From Synechococcus sp. MW101C3 (GTDB lineage: Bacteria > Cyanobacteriota > Cyanobacteriia > PCC-6307 > Cyanobiaceae), in NCBI RefSeq assembly GCF_002252635.1, contig NZ_NQKX01000004.1, forward strand, positions 239,467 through 303,466: a stretch of DNA of 64,000 nucleotides, given 5' to 3'. This document shows, one piece after another, positions 21,282 through 30,608 of this stretch. The translations under genes were made by a program, and so were the position numbers. A model generated the notes under the pieces. That model searched no databases. It was given only the letters and a program-made list of their open reading frames with translations, and was not told the origin of the DNA. Positions within the stretch are counted from its first letter, which is position 1. Every line of letters begins with the position of its first letter.

Positions 21282-21740
21282 ATGGCCAAGCGTGTATCCG
21301 TTGTCCTCAGCGAGGACATTCTCAGCCTCGGCAAGGACGGTGAGCTGGTGGAAGTGGCGCCCGGCTACGCCCGCAACTTCCTGCTCCCCCAAGGCAAAGC
21401 CGTGCCCGTCACCCCGGCGGTGCTGCGTCAGGTGGAGCACCGCCGCGCCAAGGAGGCCGAGCGCCAGGCCGTGCTGCTGCAGGAGGCGGAAGCCTTCCGC
21501 ACGGCCTTGAACACCATCGGCCGCTTCACGGTCAAGAAGCAGACCGGCGGTGACGACGTCCTCTTCGGCACCGTCACCAACGGCGATGTGGCCGAGGCCA
21601 TCGAAGCGGCCACCAAGAAAGAGGTCGACCGCCGCCATATCGAGGTGCCCGAGATCCACCGCACCGGCTCCTACAAGGTGCAGATCAAGCTCCACCACGA
21701 CGTGGTGGCCGAGATCAACCTGGAAGTGGTCAGCCACTGA
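21282..21740 (+). CDS. rplI: 50S ribosomal protein L9
   Basis: 152 residues, normal length. It binds 23S rRNA through its N-terminal domain and projects the C-terminal domain away from the ribosome. The N-terminal signature [35 protein letters not shown] is intact, followed by the long connecting helix and the C-terminal domain. It precedes dnaB, the conserved cyanobacterial order, but a terminator separates the two. Confidence 0.98.
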   Translation: MAKRVSVVLSEDILSLGKDGELVEVAPGYARNFLLPQGKAVPVTPAVLRQVEHRRAKEAERQAVLLQEAEAFRTALNTIGRFTVKKQTGGDDVLFGTVTNGDVAEAIEAATKKEVDRRHIEVPEIHRTGSYKVQIKLHHDVVAEINLEVVSH

Positions 21741-21780
21741 GCGCCAGGCGGCCTCGCCGCCCGCTCCTTTCCCTGCCCAG

Positions 21781-21814
21781 CCGCCAGGCCCCTGAGGGTT
21801 CTGGCGGTTTTTTT
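21781..21814 (+). terminator. Intrinsic terminator after rplI
   Basis: Stem CCGCCAG (21781-21787) pairs with CTGGCGG (21801-21807) and is followed directly by seven T residues. It lies 40 nt after the rplI stop. Confidence 0.88.
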
Positions 21815-21909
21815 GTGGGCTCGCGCGGCTGCTGCATCGGCCCCGCCGCCGCCCGCACGGGGCACCAACGCACACCGGAGCGTCGGCCGGGAACCCTTAG
21901 CCTGCCGCC

Positions 21910-23370
21910 ATGGTGAGCGTCCCTTTTCCAGCTGCGGACGGCCCCGGTGCCGTGCCCACGACCGCGCCAGGCGGGGCGGCGGGCGGTGCCGGGCCGTTCC
22001 GGCGGCGCGGGCGCGAGCAGGACGAAGCCCGCTTCGAGGCCCTGCCCGACCAGCTGCCTCCCCAGAACCTGGAGGCGGAGGAGGCGGTGTTGGGCGGCAT
22101 CCTGCTCGACCCCGACGCCATGGGCCGCATCGCCGACGTGCTGCGTCCGGAGGCCTTCTATCTCACAGCCCACCGGGAGGTGTACCGCACCGCCCTGATG
22201 CTGCACAGCCAGGGCAAGCCCACCGACCTCACCGCCATGGCCGCCTGGTTGGCCGATACGGGCCAGCTGGAGAAGGTGGGCGGCACCAACCGGCTGGTGG
22301 AGCTGGTGGAGCGCACGCTCAGCACCGCCTCGATCGACCAGGTCGCCCGCCTGGTGATGGACAAATACCTGCGCCGTCAGTTGATCCGCTCCGGCAACGA
22401 GGTGATCCGGCTGGGTTTCGACCAGTCGAAGCCGATGGAGCAGGTGCTCGATGAGGCGGAGCAGCAGATCTTCGCGATCAGCCAGGAGAAACCGTCGGTG
22501 GGGCTCACCCCCACCGCCGAAATCCTCACCAGCACCTTCAACGAGATCGAAAGCCGCTCCGTCGGCACGTCGATGGCTGGCATCGCGGTCAACTTCTACG
22601 ACCTCGACGCCATCACCCAGGGCCTGCAGCGCAGCGATCTGATCATCGTGGCGGGTCGGCCGGCGATGGGCAAAACCTCGATCGTGCTCAACATCGCCAA
22701 GAACGTGGCCCAGCTCCACCAGCTGCCGGTGTGCGTGTTTTCGCTGGAGATGAGCAAGGAGCAGCTCACCTACCGGCTGCTTTCGATGGAGGTGGGGATC
22801 GAGAGCGGCCGGCTGCGCACCGGGCGCCTGCAGCAGGAGGAATGGCCGCTGCTGGGCCAGGGCATCAACACCCTGGGCCAGCTGCCCCTGTTCATCGACG
22901 ACAAGCCGAATGCGGGCGTGCTGGAGATGCGCTCGCTCTGCCGGCGGCTGATGGCCGAGCAGGGCAAGGAGCTGGGCCTGATCGTGATCGATTATCTGCA
23001 GCTGATGGAGGGCTCCACCCCCGACAACCGCGTGCAGGAGCTGTCGCGCATCACCCGGGGCCTCAAGGGCATGGCCCGCGAGCTGAACGTGCCGGTGATC
23101 GCCCTTTCCCAGCTCAGCCGCGGCGTGGAGAGCCGTACCAACAAGCGGCCGATGCTGAGCGATCTGCGTGAATCGGGCTCCATCGAGCAGGACGCCGACC
23201 TGGTGCTGATGATCTACCGCGACGAGTACTACAACCCGGACACGGCCGATCGCGGCATCACCGAAGTGATCGTCACCAAGCACCGCAACGGCCCGGTGGG
23301 CACGGTGAAGCTGCTGTTCGAGCCGCAGTTCACCCGCTTCCGCAATCTGGCGAGCCCATCCGGCGGCTGA
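21910..23370 (+). CDS. dnaB: Replicative DNA helicase DnaB
   Basis: 486 residues from ATG 21910. Hexameric 5'-3' helicase at the replication fork. N-terminal DnaB domain (PPQNLEAEEAVLGGILLDPDAM) and C-terminal RecA-like ATPase with Walker A GRPAMGKTS, the SLEMSKEQL region and Walker B LGLIVIDYLQLM, then the RSDLRESGSIEQDAD-type block. There is no intein, unlike some cyanobacterial dnaB genes. An approximately 45-residue N-terminal extension rich in Pro/Gly/Arg precedes the domain. The 3' end overlaps the convergent APC permease by 41 nt. Confidence 0.98.
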   Translation: MVSVPFPAADGPGAVPTTAPGGAAGGAGPFRRRGREQDEARFEALPDQLPPQNLEAEEAVLGGILLDPDAMGRIADVLRPEAFYLTAHREVYRTALMLHSQGKPTDLTAMAAWLADTGQLEKVGGTNRLVELVERTLSTASIDQVARLVMDKYLRRQLIRSGNEVIRLGFDQSKPMEQVLDEAEQQIFAISQEKPSVGLTPTAEILTSTFNEIESRSVGTSMAGIAVNFYDLDAITQGLQRSDLIIVAGRPAMGKTSIVLNIAKNVAQLHQLPVCVFSLEMSKEQLTYRLLSMEVGIESGRLRTGRLQQEEWPLLGQGINTLGQLPLFIDDKPNAGVLEMRSLCRRLMAEQGKELGLIVIDYLQLMEGSTPDNRVQELSRITRGLKGMARELNVPVIALSQLSRGVESRTNKRPMLSDLRESGSIEQDADLVLMIYRDEYYNPDTADRGITEVIVTKHRNGPVGTVKLLFEPQFTRFRNLASPSGG

Positions 23371-24712
23371 GCAGCTGCGCCGGCAGGCTGAGGGCGATCA
23401 ACCCGGCGGCGATCAGGCTGTTGGTGCTGTCGCCGATGGCGGCGCTGATCAGAAAGGCGAGCGAGCCCAGCCACACCACCGCCGCGCTGAGCGGGTAGCC
23501 CCAGGCCCGCACCGGGCGCTCCAGCTCCGGTTCCCGCCAGCGCAGCAGAAACAGCGACGTGATGCCGGTGAAATAGAGCAGCACATAGAAAAAGACGGAC
23601 ACACCCAGCAGCAGCTGGAAATCGCCGCAGAGGATCAGGGTCGCCGTCACGGCGGTGGTGAGCAGCAGGGCCGCATCGGGGGTGCCGCCCGCATTCACCC
23701 GCGCGAAGACGGGCAGGAACAGGCCATCGCGGCTGAGGCCGAACAGGATGCGCGGCGCACACATGATCACCGTGTTGACCAGCCCGATTGAGGACAGCAG
23801 CGCCAGGGCGGTGATCAGCTGGGCGCTGAACGGCCCGAACAGGCGGGCGGCAGCGTCGGCCAGCGGCAGGGTGGAGGCGGCCATCGCCTCCAGCGGCAGC
23901 ACCTTGAGCAGGGCCACGTTCACCAGCAGGTAGACCCCCGTGACGGCGACCACGCCGCCGATCAGGGAGCGGGGCAGGTCGGTGGCCGGCGCGGTGAACT
24001 CCTCAGCGAAGTAGATCGGGCTCTGCCAGCCGTCGTAGGTGGTGATCACGGCCTGAAGCGCGAACACCCCGGCGGCGGCCAGGGCCAGCGGGGTGTCGCT
24101 CGGGGCCAGCAGCGGCGCGCTCGTGCTGGCGGCGGGCGGGGCCACCAGCAGGCAGGCGCCGATCAAGGCCAGAAAAGCGACGGCCTTGAGCAGGCTGAGG
24201 ATCTGCTGGCTGAGGCTGCCCGCCCGCAGGCCCAGCCGTTGCAGCAGGGCGAAGCCCACCAGGGTGAACAGGGCCACCGCCTTGCCGCCGGGGGGCAGCG
24301 CCGGCACCAGGCCGCGGGCGAACTCCCCGATCGTGATCGCCACCCAGGCCAGGCCGGCGCAATGGCCGAGCCAGTCGATCCAGCCCACGGCAAAGCCGGC
24401 GCGATCGCCGAGGGCGCGGCGGGCGTAGATCGTCCAGCCACCGGCACGGGGCAGGGCCGCTCCCAGTTCCGCCACGGCGAAGGCACCGCAGAGGGCATAG
24501 AGCCCACCCACCAGCCAGGCCAGCAGGATCAGCGGAGCGCTGCCCAGCTGGGCCGCCACCAGCCCCGGGGTGCGCAGGATGCCGGCACCCATCGAGCCGC
24601 CCACCGCCCCAGCCAGCCCGAAGCCCAGCCCGAGGATGTGCAGCAAGCCGCCGGCGGCGGCGGGCGCTGGTGGTTCCGGTTCCGGCGTTCTGGCCGTTGG
24701 GTTGGGTTCCAT
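23330..24712 (-). CDS. APC-superfamily amino acid permease
   Basis: 460 residues from the ATG at 24712. About twelve hydrophobic helices; TM1 has the unwound-helix pattern GAVGGSMGAGILRTPG typical of the APC amino acid/polyamine exchangers, and later GRP-like loops (ARRALGDRAGFAVGW, SRDGLFLPVFARVN) are present. It most resembles the LAT/SteT-like subgroup, so an amino acid antiporter is likely; substrate unknown. The N-terminus has a proline/glutamate-rich cytoplasmic tail. The last 41 nt run antisense over the end of dnaB, so the two transcripts must overlap. Confidence 0.85.
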   Translation of the reverse strand: MEPNPTARTPEPEPPAPAAAGGLLHILGLGFGLAGAVGGSMGAGILRTPGLVAAQLGSAPLILLAWLVGGLYALCGAFAVAELGAALPRAGGWTIYARRALGDRAGFAVGWIDWLGHCAGLAWVAITIGEFARGLVPALPPGGKAVALFTLVGFALLQRLGLRAGSLSQQILSLLKAVAFLALIGACLLVAPPAASTSAPLLAPSDTPLALAAAGVFALQAVITTYDGWQSPIYFAEEFTAPATDLPRSLIGGVVAVTGVYLLVNVALLKVLPLEAMAASTLPLADAAARLFGPFSAQLITALALLSSIGLVNTVIMCAPRILFGLSRDGLFLPVFARVNAGGTPDAALLLTTAVTATLILCGDFQLLLGVSVFFYVLLYFTGITSLFLLRWREPELERPVRAWGYPLSAAVVWLGSLAFLISAAIGDSTNSLIAAGLIALSLPAQLLSRRMGSPDCGSG

Positions 24713-24861
24713 CGCAGGCCCCACGGCGGCTCCGAAGCGTAAGGCTGGTGCAGCGGCGCGCGGTTGCAAGCACCCCGGCGCGGCCGGCCAGCCGACCATT
24801 CCGTAGTTGTGGCCACAGTCTTTCCTGGGGCTTCGGTGGACTCTGGGCGCAGCGGAAGAAG

Positions 24862-24980
24862 CTTCTAGGGTTCCGGTCTGCGTCTGTTCGCATCAGCGAG
24901 CAGGCATGGGCGTCTGGTCCGAGAGAGGCTCACCGGGGTCACCCGGTTGCACGGAGGGATAAAAGCCCGGGAGACCGCAC
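24862..24980 (+). promoter_or_regulatory. Guanidine-I (ykkC) riboswitch
   Basis: The conserved landmarks of the guanidine-I aptamer occur in order: CTAGGGTTCCG (24865-24875), CTGGTCCGAGAG (24914-24925), ACGGAGGGAT (24951-24960) and AAAAGCCCGGGAGA (24961-24974). It ends 20-30 nt before gdmH. CACGGAGG (24950-24957), inside the aptamer core, is perfectly complementary to CCTCCGTG (24987-24994), 7 nt before the ATG. Formation of that helix would compete with the aptamer and cover the start region, so ligand binding should turn expression on. There is no T-run, so control is probably translational. The aptamer identity is firm; the switch mechanism is inference. Confidence 0.93.
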
Positions 24981-25001
24981 CCCCCACCTCCGTGTTCCGC
25001 C

Positions 25002-26207
25002 ATGACAGCAACCCCAGGGCCTGAAGAGGCCTTTGACCGCCGCAGTTCCAGTACAGGCGCCGGCCAGCAGGGCGCCGAGGCGCTCGAGAAGGAAGCCCGT
25101 CTGCCGCTCACCGGTTGGCAGCAGGAGGTGGACCAGGGGCTGCGCTATGGCCTCGAAGCGGCCGAGAGCATCGTTGACCGGCGCATCTCCACCTTCTCGC
25201 GCGGTGAGCTGCCCCACTACGCGGGCATCAACACCTTCATGAAGGCGCCCTACATCGAAGACGTGAACCGCGTCGGTGACTTCGATGTGGCGATCGTGGG
25301 CATCCCGCACGATTGCGGCACCACCTACCGCCCCGGCACCCGCTTCGGCCCCCAGGGCATCCGCCGCATCTCAGCGCTTTACACCCCCTACAACTACGAA
25401 ATGGGGGTGGATCTGCGCGAATCGATCAGCCTCTGCGATGTGGGCGACATCTTCACGATTCCCGCCAACAACGAGAAGAGCTTCGACCAGATCTCCAAGG
25501 GGGTGGCGCATGTGTTCGCCAGCGGCGCCTTCCCGATTCTGCTCGGCGGTGATCACTCGATCGGCTTCCCCACGGTGCGGGGCGTCTGCCGCCACCTCGG
25601 CGACAAGAAGGTGGGCATCATCCACTTCGACCGCCATGTGGACACCCAGGAGATCGACCTGGATGAACGCATGCACACCTGCCCCTGGTTCCATGCCACC
25701 AACATGGCCAACGCGCCGGCCGAGAACCTGGTGCAGCTCGGCATCGGCGGCTGGCAGGTGCCGCGCGAAGGGGTGAAGGTGTGCCGCGAGCGGGGCACCA
25801 ACGTGCTCACCGTCACGGACATCTGCGACATGGGCCTGGAGGCCGCCGCGAAGTATGCGATCGAGCGCGCCACCGATGGCACCGACTGCGTCTACATCTC
25901 CTTCGACATCGACTGCATCGACGCCGGCTTCGTGCCCGGCACCGGCTGGCCGGAACCGGGCGGCCTGCTGCCACGGGAAGCCCTCAAGCTGCTGGAGCTG
26001 ATCGTGCGCAACGTGCCGGTGTGTGGCCTTGAGGTGGTGGAAGTTTCCCCCCCCTACGACATCAGCGACATGACGTCCCTGATGGCCACGCGCGTGATCT
26101 GCGATGTGATGGCCCACCTGGTGGTGAGCGGTCAGCTGCCCCGCAAGCAGAAACCAGCCTGGCTGCATGAGGCCTGCAACATGAACGTCGACCAGAAATG
26201 GAGGTGA
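25002..26207 (+). CDS. gdmH: Nickel-dependent guanidine hydrolase GdmH (ureohydrolase family)
   Basis: 401 residues. Long annotated as agmatinase/SpeB2, this type (Synechocystis Sll1077) is a Ni-dependent enzyme that hydrolyses guanidine to urea and ammonia. Ureohydrolase dimetal ligands are visible: GGDH185, D210-R-H212-V-D214, and D302-I-D304. The N-terminal extension of about 90 residues (EKEARLPLTGWQQEV, STFSRGELPHYAGINTFMKAPY) is typical of the guanidine hydrolases and not of agmatinases. A guanidine-I riboswitch precedes it and nickel-chaperone homologues follow 3 nt downstream. All three support guanidine as substrate. Confidence 0.95.
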   Translation: MTATPGPEEAFDRRSSSTGAGQQGAEALEKEARLPLTGWQQEVDQGLRYGLEAAESIVDRRISTFSRGELPHYAGINTFMKAPYIEDVNRVGDFDVAIVGIPHDCGTTYRPGTRFGPQGIRRISALYTPYNYEMGVDLRESISLCDVGDIFTIPANNEKSFDQISKGVAHVFASGAFPILLGGDHSIGFPTVRGVCRHLGDKKVGIIHFDRHVDTQEIDLDERMHTCPWFHATNMANAPAENLVQLGIGGWQVPREGVKVCRERGTNVLTVTDICDMGLEAAAKYAIERATDGTDCVYISFDIDCIDAGFVPGTGWPEPGGLLPREALKLLELIVRNVPVCGLEVVEVSPPYDISDMTSLMATRVICDVMAHLVVSGQLPRKQKPAWLHEACNMNVDQKWR

Positions 26208-26210
26208 GCC

Positions 26211-26603
26211 ATGCATGAAGTGGACATGACCCGCTGCCTGCTGCTTTCGCTCGAAGAGTGGAAGCAGGAGCACCATCCCCACGTTCCCTGCGTGCAGGTC
26301 GTGCATCTGCAGGTGGGCACCTTCACCTGCGTGGAACCCGCCGCGCTGGTGTTCACCTACGGGGCCGCGGTGCAGGGCAGTTGGCTGGATGGTTCGGAGC
26401 TGCGCATCGAATCGGTGCCGCTGCGGGCGCGCTGTGTGGCCTGCGGCAGCGACTACAGCCCCGACCCTGCCCAGGCCTATCAATCTCCCTGCTGCCACCA
26501 CCCGATGGAGGAGATCCTCTCGGGCCGTGAGCTGAGGATTCGCAGCATCGATTACACCTCCCCCGCTGTACCCGCAGACCGGGCTTCCATCCTTTCCGCC
26601 TGA
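26211..26603 (+). CDS. hypA: HypA-like nickel chaperone for guanidine hydrolase
   Basis: 130 residues. N-terminal M-H2-E motif binds nickel in HypA proteins and is intact here (MHEVDMT). The zinc domain has C75-x2-C78, but the second half reads C94-C95-H96-H97 rather than the usual CxxC, a deviation. It lies 3 nt after gdmH behind a strong ribosome site GGAGGTGA, so it is co-translated in high amount. No hydrogenase genes are in the window; it serves GdmH, as do the Synechocystis Sll1078/GhaA relatives. Confidence 0.92.
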   Translation: MHEVDMTRCLLLSLEEWKQEHHPHVPCVQVVHLQVGTFTCVEPAALVFTYGAAVQGSWLDGSELRIESVPLRARCVACGSDYSPDPAQAYQSPCCHHPMEEILSGRELRIRSIDYTSPAVPADRASILSA

Positions 26604-26608
26604 ACGCC

Positions 26609-27316
26609 ATGCACATGCCCCTGGAAGACACACTCGGACGCAACCTGTTGGCGGCCAATCAACACCGTGCCGACCACAACCGCGAGCATTTCGATGCCTG
26701 GAAGCTGCTCTGCCTGAATGTGATGAGCAGTCCCGGCGCCGGCAAGACCTCCCTACTGGAGCGCACGATCACGGCCCTTTCGCCCGAGCTGGCGATGGCG
26801 GTGCTGGAGGGCGACATGACCACCCAGCTGGATGCCGACCGGCTGGCAGCGGTGGGGGTGCCGGTGGTGCCGATCACCACCGGCCGGGCCTGCCATCTCG
26901 ATGCGGCGATGGTGAGCGGCGGCCTCACCCTGCTGCAGCAGCGGCTCGATCCTGCGGCGCTGGATCTGCTGTGGGTGGAGAACGTGGGCAATCTGGTGTG
27001 CCCGGCGGAATTCGAGGTGGGTGAACACCTCAAGGTGGCGCTGCTGAGTGTCACCGAAGGCGATGACAAGCCGCTCAAGTATCCGGTGATGTTCCGCGAG
27101 GCCGATTGTGTGTTGATCACCAAGATCGATCTGCTGCCGTATGTGCCGGCGGATGTGAGCCGCATCGAGGAGCATGTGCGGGCGGTGAATCCCCGCGCCC
27201 AGGTGTTCCGCGTGTCGGCCGGCACGGGCCAGGGCATGGGCGAGTGGCACCGCTGGCTGCTGGCCACGGTGCGTGAGCACGCCGCCAGCCAGCCGCCGGC
27301 CCTGGTGAACGCCTGA
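26609..27316 (+). CDS. hypB: HypB-like GTPase, nickel insertion for guanidine hydrolase
   Basis: 235 residues. SIMIBI-class GTPase with P-loop [10 protein letters not shown] (K46) and following motifs [12 protein letters not shown], the [21 protein letters not shown] block, and the base-recognition [10 protein letters not shown]. The N-terminus lacks a His-rich nickel-storage tail. It begins 5 nt after hypA and its TGA shares a base with the next ATG. Together with the HypA-like protein it would load nickel into GdmH, as for the Synechocystis Sll1079/GhaB relatives. Confidence 0.93.
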   Translation: MHMPLEDTLGRNLLAANQHRADHNREHFDAWKLLCLNVMSSPGAGKTSLLERTITALSPELAMAVLEGDMTTQLDADRLAAVGVPVVPITTGRACHLDAAMVSGGLTLLQQRLDPAALDLLWVENVGNLVCPAEFEVGEHLKVALLSVTEGDDKPLKYPVMFREADCVLITKIDLLPYVPADVSRIEEHVRAVNPRAQVFRVSAGTGQGMGEWHRWLLATVREHAASQPPALVNA

Positions 27317-28722
27317 TGGAGCTGGCCAGCCCATCGGCACCGCTGCCAGCGACGCCATCGGCGCCTCAGCCGACGACCGCAGGCGTGGGGGAAGACGTGC
27401 AGGTGGATCTGCTCAGCCGCGGCGTGAAGTATGCGCTGGCCAGCTTCGTGGACATCCACGGCAACGGCAAGGCGAAGGCGGTGCCGCTCGATCACTTCGC
27501 CTCGATGCTGTCGGGTTCGGAGCTGTTCACTGGGGCGGCGCTTGATGGCGTGCCGCAGGATGTCAGCGACGACGAAGTGGCGGCCATCCCCGATCTGGCC
27601 AGCGCCACAGTGTTGCCCTGGCGCCGTGATGTGGTGTGGCTGGCCAGCAGCCTGCAGCTCAACGGCGCCCCGTTCGAGGCCTGCAGCCGCCAGATCCTGA
27701 CGCGGGTGCGGCAGCAGGCGGCGGCGCTGGGCTACCGCTTCAACCTCGGCATCGAAACCGAATTCTTCGTGCTGCGCCGCCAGGACGATGGAACCCTGGT
27801 GCCGGCCAGCGGCCGCGACACGCTCGATAAACCCTGCTACGACCTGGGCGGCCTGCTGGACAACCTCGACTGGCTCGATGAGCTGGTGCAGAGCATGAAT
27901 GGCCTGGGCTGGGGCGTGTATTCCTTCGATCACGAAGACGGCAACGGCCAGTTCGAGATCGATTTCGCCTATGCCGAGGCGCTCACCATGGCCGACCGGC
28001 TCACCTTCTTCAAGCTGATGGCGAAGGAGATCTGCCGCCGCCATGGGCTGATCGCCAGCTTCATGCCCAAGCCGTTCGCGCACCGCACCGGCAGCGGCGC
28101 CCACTTCAACATGTCGCTGGCGGATGTGCAGAGCGGCGCCAATCTGTTCGATCCCGGCAGTGGCGAACCGGGTGCGATCACCCCGCTGGCGGAGCAGTTC
28201 ATCGCCGGGGTGCTGCGCCATGCCGCTGCGATCTGCGCCGTGATCGCCCCCACGGTGAACAGCTACAAGCGGCTGGTGGCACAGGGGAGCATGAGCGGCT
28301 TCACCTGGGCACCGGTGTTCATCTGCCACGGCAACAACAACCGCACCAACATGCTGCGCATTCCTTCCGCTGGCGGGCGGGTGGAGTGCCGCGCCGCCGA
28401 CAGCTCCTGCAACCCCTACCTGGGGGCGGCGCTGATCCTGGCGGCAGGCCTGGAAGGCATCCGCGAGCAGCTGGTGCCGCCCCCCGCCAACCGGGTGAAT
28501 GCCTACCGGCTGAGCGCGGCGGAGCGGGCCGAGCGCGGGCTGCACACGCTGCCGCGCCACCTGGGCGAAGCGGTCGAGGCGTTTGCCGCCGATCCGCTCT
28601 GCCGTGAGGTGTTCGGGCCCGCGATGTTCGACGCCTTCGTGTCACTGAAGCGGGCGGAATGGGAGGCCTATCACGGCGCGATTTCGGCCTGGGAGCTGGA
28701 GCACTACCTGGAGTTCTTCTGA
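27316..28722 (+). CDS. glnT: Type III glutamine-synthetase-like ligase (GlnT family)
   Basis: 468 residues with a 28-residue proline-rich N-terminal tail. The active-site blocks of the GS superfamily are present: IE147-T-E149-FFVLR, GNGQFEIDFAYAE, H263 in GSGAHFNMSL, APTVNSYKRL, R343 (NNRTNMLRIP) and GRVECRAADSSCNPYLG. It belongs to the GlnT or gamma-glutamylmethylamide-synthetase-like branch rather than GlnA or GlnN. Either it captures ammonia released from guanidine as glutamine, or it ligates glutamate to guanidine or a related amine. Its ATG overlaps the hypB stop by one base, so it is in the operon and the riboswitch should control it. Synechocystis lacks this gene in its corresponding cluster, as far as I recall. 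Confidence 0.85.
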   Translation: MELASPSAPLPATPSAPQPTTAGVGEDVQVDLLSRGVKYALASFVDIHGNGKAKAVPLDHFASMLSGSELFTGAALDGVPQDVSDDEVAAIPDLASATVLPWRRDVVWLASSLQLNGAPFEACSRQILTRVRQQAAALGYRFNLGIETEFFVLRRQDDGTLVPASGRDTLDKPCYDLGGLLDNLDWLDELVQSMNGLGWGVYSFDHEDGNGQFEIDFAYAEALTMADRLTFFKLMAKEICRRHGLIASFMPKPFAHRTGSGAHFNMSLADVQSGANLFDPGSGEPGAITPLAEQFIAGVLRHAAAICAVIAPTVNSYKRLVAQGSMSGFTWAPVFICHGNNNRTNMLRIPSAGGRVECRAADSSCNPYLGAALILAAGLEGIREQLVPPPANRVNAYRLSAAERAERGLHTLPRHLGEAVEAFAADPLCREVFGPAMFDAFVSLKRAEWEAYHGAISAWELEHYLEFF

Positions 28723-28805
28723 CATGCCCGCCCGCGCCAGCCCCAGCACCTGCCGCCTCCTCTAGCCCCCCCGGCTCTGCTCCATTCCCCCACACCCGTT
28801 TCTTC

Positions 28806-29834
28806 ATGACCGCACCCTCCCGCTTCCGCTTCCCGCGCCTCAGGCTGCGGCGCACCACCAGCCTGCTGCTCACGGCCCTGCTGGGCGGTGGCCTGCTGGT
28901 GGGCTGCCAGCAGCCGCCGGCGGAAACCTCGGCATCGCCGGTGCGCATCGGTTACAGCGCCTGGCCGGGCTGGATCCCCTGGAAGGTGACCGAAGAAAAG
29001 GGCTTGTTTGAAGCGGCGGGCGTGCCGGTGACCCTGCAGTGGTTCGACGGCTACCTCGATTCGATCAACGCCCTCAATGCCGGCCAGCTGGATTGCAACA
29101 GCCAGACCTTGGGTGACACGATCAGCTCGATCGCCGGTGGCGCCGCCCTCACGGTGGTGCTCACCAACGACAACTCCACCGGCAACGACCAGATCATCGC
29201 CGCCGAAGGCATCAAGAGCGTGGCCGATCTGAAAGGCAAGAAGGTGGCGGCGGAAGAAGGCACCGTCGATCACTACCTGTTGCTGCTGGGCCTGAAGAAG
29301 GCGGGCCTGAGTGCCTCCGACATCACCTTCGTGCCGCTGGAAACCGGCGCCGCCGCCGCTGCGTTCGTGGCCGGCCAGGTGGATGCAGTGGGTGTGTTCG
29401 CGCCCTTCACCACCCAGGCGCTGAAGCGTCCGGGCAGCACCACCTTGTTCTCGTCGAAGGATTTCCCCGGCTCGATCAGCGACCACCTGGTGTGCCGCAC
29501 CGAATTCGTGGAGAAGAATCCTGAGCAGCTGCAGAAGGTGGTGAACGCCTGGTTCGCCACCCTGGCGGAGATCAAGGCCAACCCGGCCCCGAGCCTGGCG
29601 ATCCTGGCCGCCCGTGCTGGCGTGAGCGAGGCGGAGTACACCGAGTACGACGCCGGCACCACGATCTTCACGCTGGAGCAGAACCGCCAGGCGATGAAGC
29701 CGGGCGAGACGATGGATTCGCTGCCGTTCGCCGCCGCCCAGATCAGCACCTTCCTGCAGGAGGTGGGTCTGGCCAAGACTCCGCCGGATCTCAGCAAGCT
29801 GTTTGATCCGCGCTTCGTGGACGCGGCGCAGTGA
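28806..29834 (+). CDS. ABC importer substrate-binding lipoprotein (probable guanidine uptake)
   Basis: 342 residues from ATG 28806. Signal with twin basic run (RFRFPRLRLRR), hydrophobic core and lipobox LVGC. The mature part is a NrtA/SsuA/TauA-like periplasmic fold (IGYSAWPGWIPWKVTEEKGLF, then LDCNSQTLGDTISSIAGG, AEEGTVDHYLLL). It has no Trp-rich or basic nitrate-binding signature. It is in the riboswitch operon, so the ligand is probably guanidine or a guanidino compound. Synechocystis Sll1080 is the counterpart. Confidence 0.88.
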   Translation: MTAPSRFRFPRLRLRRTTSLLLTALLGGGLLVGCQQPPAETSASPVRIGYSAWPGWIPWKVTEEKGLFEAAGVPVTLQWFDGYLDSINALNAGQLDCNSQTLGDTISSIAGGAALTVVLTNDNSTGNDQIIAAEGIKSVADLKGKKVAAEEGTVDHYLLLLGLKKAGLSASDITFVPLETGAAAAAFVAGQVDAVGVFAPFTTQALKRPGSTTLFSSKDFPGSISDHLVCRTEFVEKNPEQLQKVVNAWFATLAEIKANPAPSLAILAARAGVSEAEYTEYDAGTTIFTLEQNRQAMKPGETMDSLPFAAAQISTFLQEVGLAKTPPDLSKLFDPRFVDAAQ

Positions 29835-30607
29835 AGTTGAGCGCGGGCCTGCGGCGACGCCTCGACCATCCGTGGGTGCTGGGTGTGCTCGGCATTCTCA
29901 CGGTGCTGGTGGTGTGGCAGCTGATTGCGGCGAGTGGCAGCGTCGACAAGCTGTTTCTGCCCAGCCCGGCGGCGGTGCTGGCGGCGGGCTCCGCCCAGGC
30001 GGAGGCGGGCATCCTGCTGGCCGATGCGATCGCCAGCATCGGCCGGGTGCTGGGCGGCTATGCGCTCTCGATGCTGGTGTCGTTGCCGCTGGGGATCGCG
30101 ATGGGCAGCAACCGGATCATCTGCCGGCTGCTGGAGCCGTTGATCGGCCTGATCCGCTACATGCCCGCGCCGGCCTTCATCCCGCTGCTGATCATCTATT
30201 TCGGCCTGGGGGAGCTGCCCAAGGTGCTGCTGATCTTCATCGGCACCTTGTTCTTCAACACCTTGATGATCATGGATGCGGTGAAGTTCGTGCCGGCCGA
30301 ACTGCTGGAATCGGCCCTCACCATGGGTGGGCGCCGCTTCCAGATCCTCACCCGCGTGGTGACCCCCTTCATCGCGCCCCAGGTGCTGGATGCGTACCGC
30401 ATCAACATGGCCGCCGCCTGGAACCTGGTGATCGTGGCGGAGCTGGTGGCCGCCAACGAGGGGCTGGGCAAGCGCATCAGCCTGGCCCAGCGCTTCCTGC
30501 GCACCGATGAGATCTTCGCGTACCTGATCGTGATCGGGTTGATCGGTCTGGTGATCGACCTGCTGTTCCGACTCGTGTTGCGCCGCACCTGCCGCTGGGC
30601 CATCTGA
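29831..30607 (+). CDS. ABC importer permease (probable guanidine uptake)
   Basis: 258 residues starting at GTG 29831, overlapping the previous stop by 4 nt (GTGA). It has six predicted TM helices and a cytoplasmic EAA loop with ALTMGGRRFQILTRVVTPFIAPQVLDAY and NLVIVAELVAANEGLGKRI, the BPD_transp_1 signature of the NrtB/SsuC/TauC class. It forms the channel of the importer with the ATPase at 30609. Confidence 0.92.
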   Translation: MKLSAGLRRRLDHPWVLGVLGILTVLVVWQLIAASGSVDKLFLPSPAAVLAAGSAQAEAGILLADAIASIGRVLGGYALSMLVSLPLGIAMGSNRIICRLLEPLIGLIRYMPAPAFIPLLIIYFGLGELPKVLLIFIGTLFFNTLMIMDAVKFVPAELLESALTMGGRRFQILTRVVTPFIAPQVLDAYRINMAAAWNLVIVAELVAANEGLGKRISLAQRFLRTDEIFAYLIVIGLIGLVIDLLFRLVLRRTCRWAI

Positions 30608-30608
30608 G

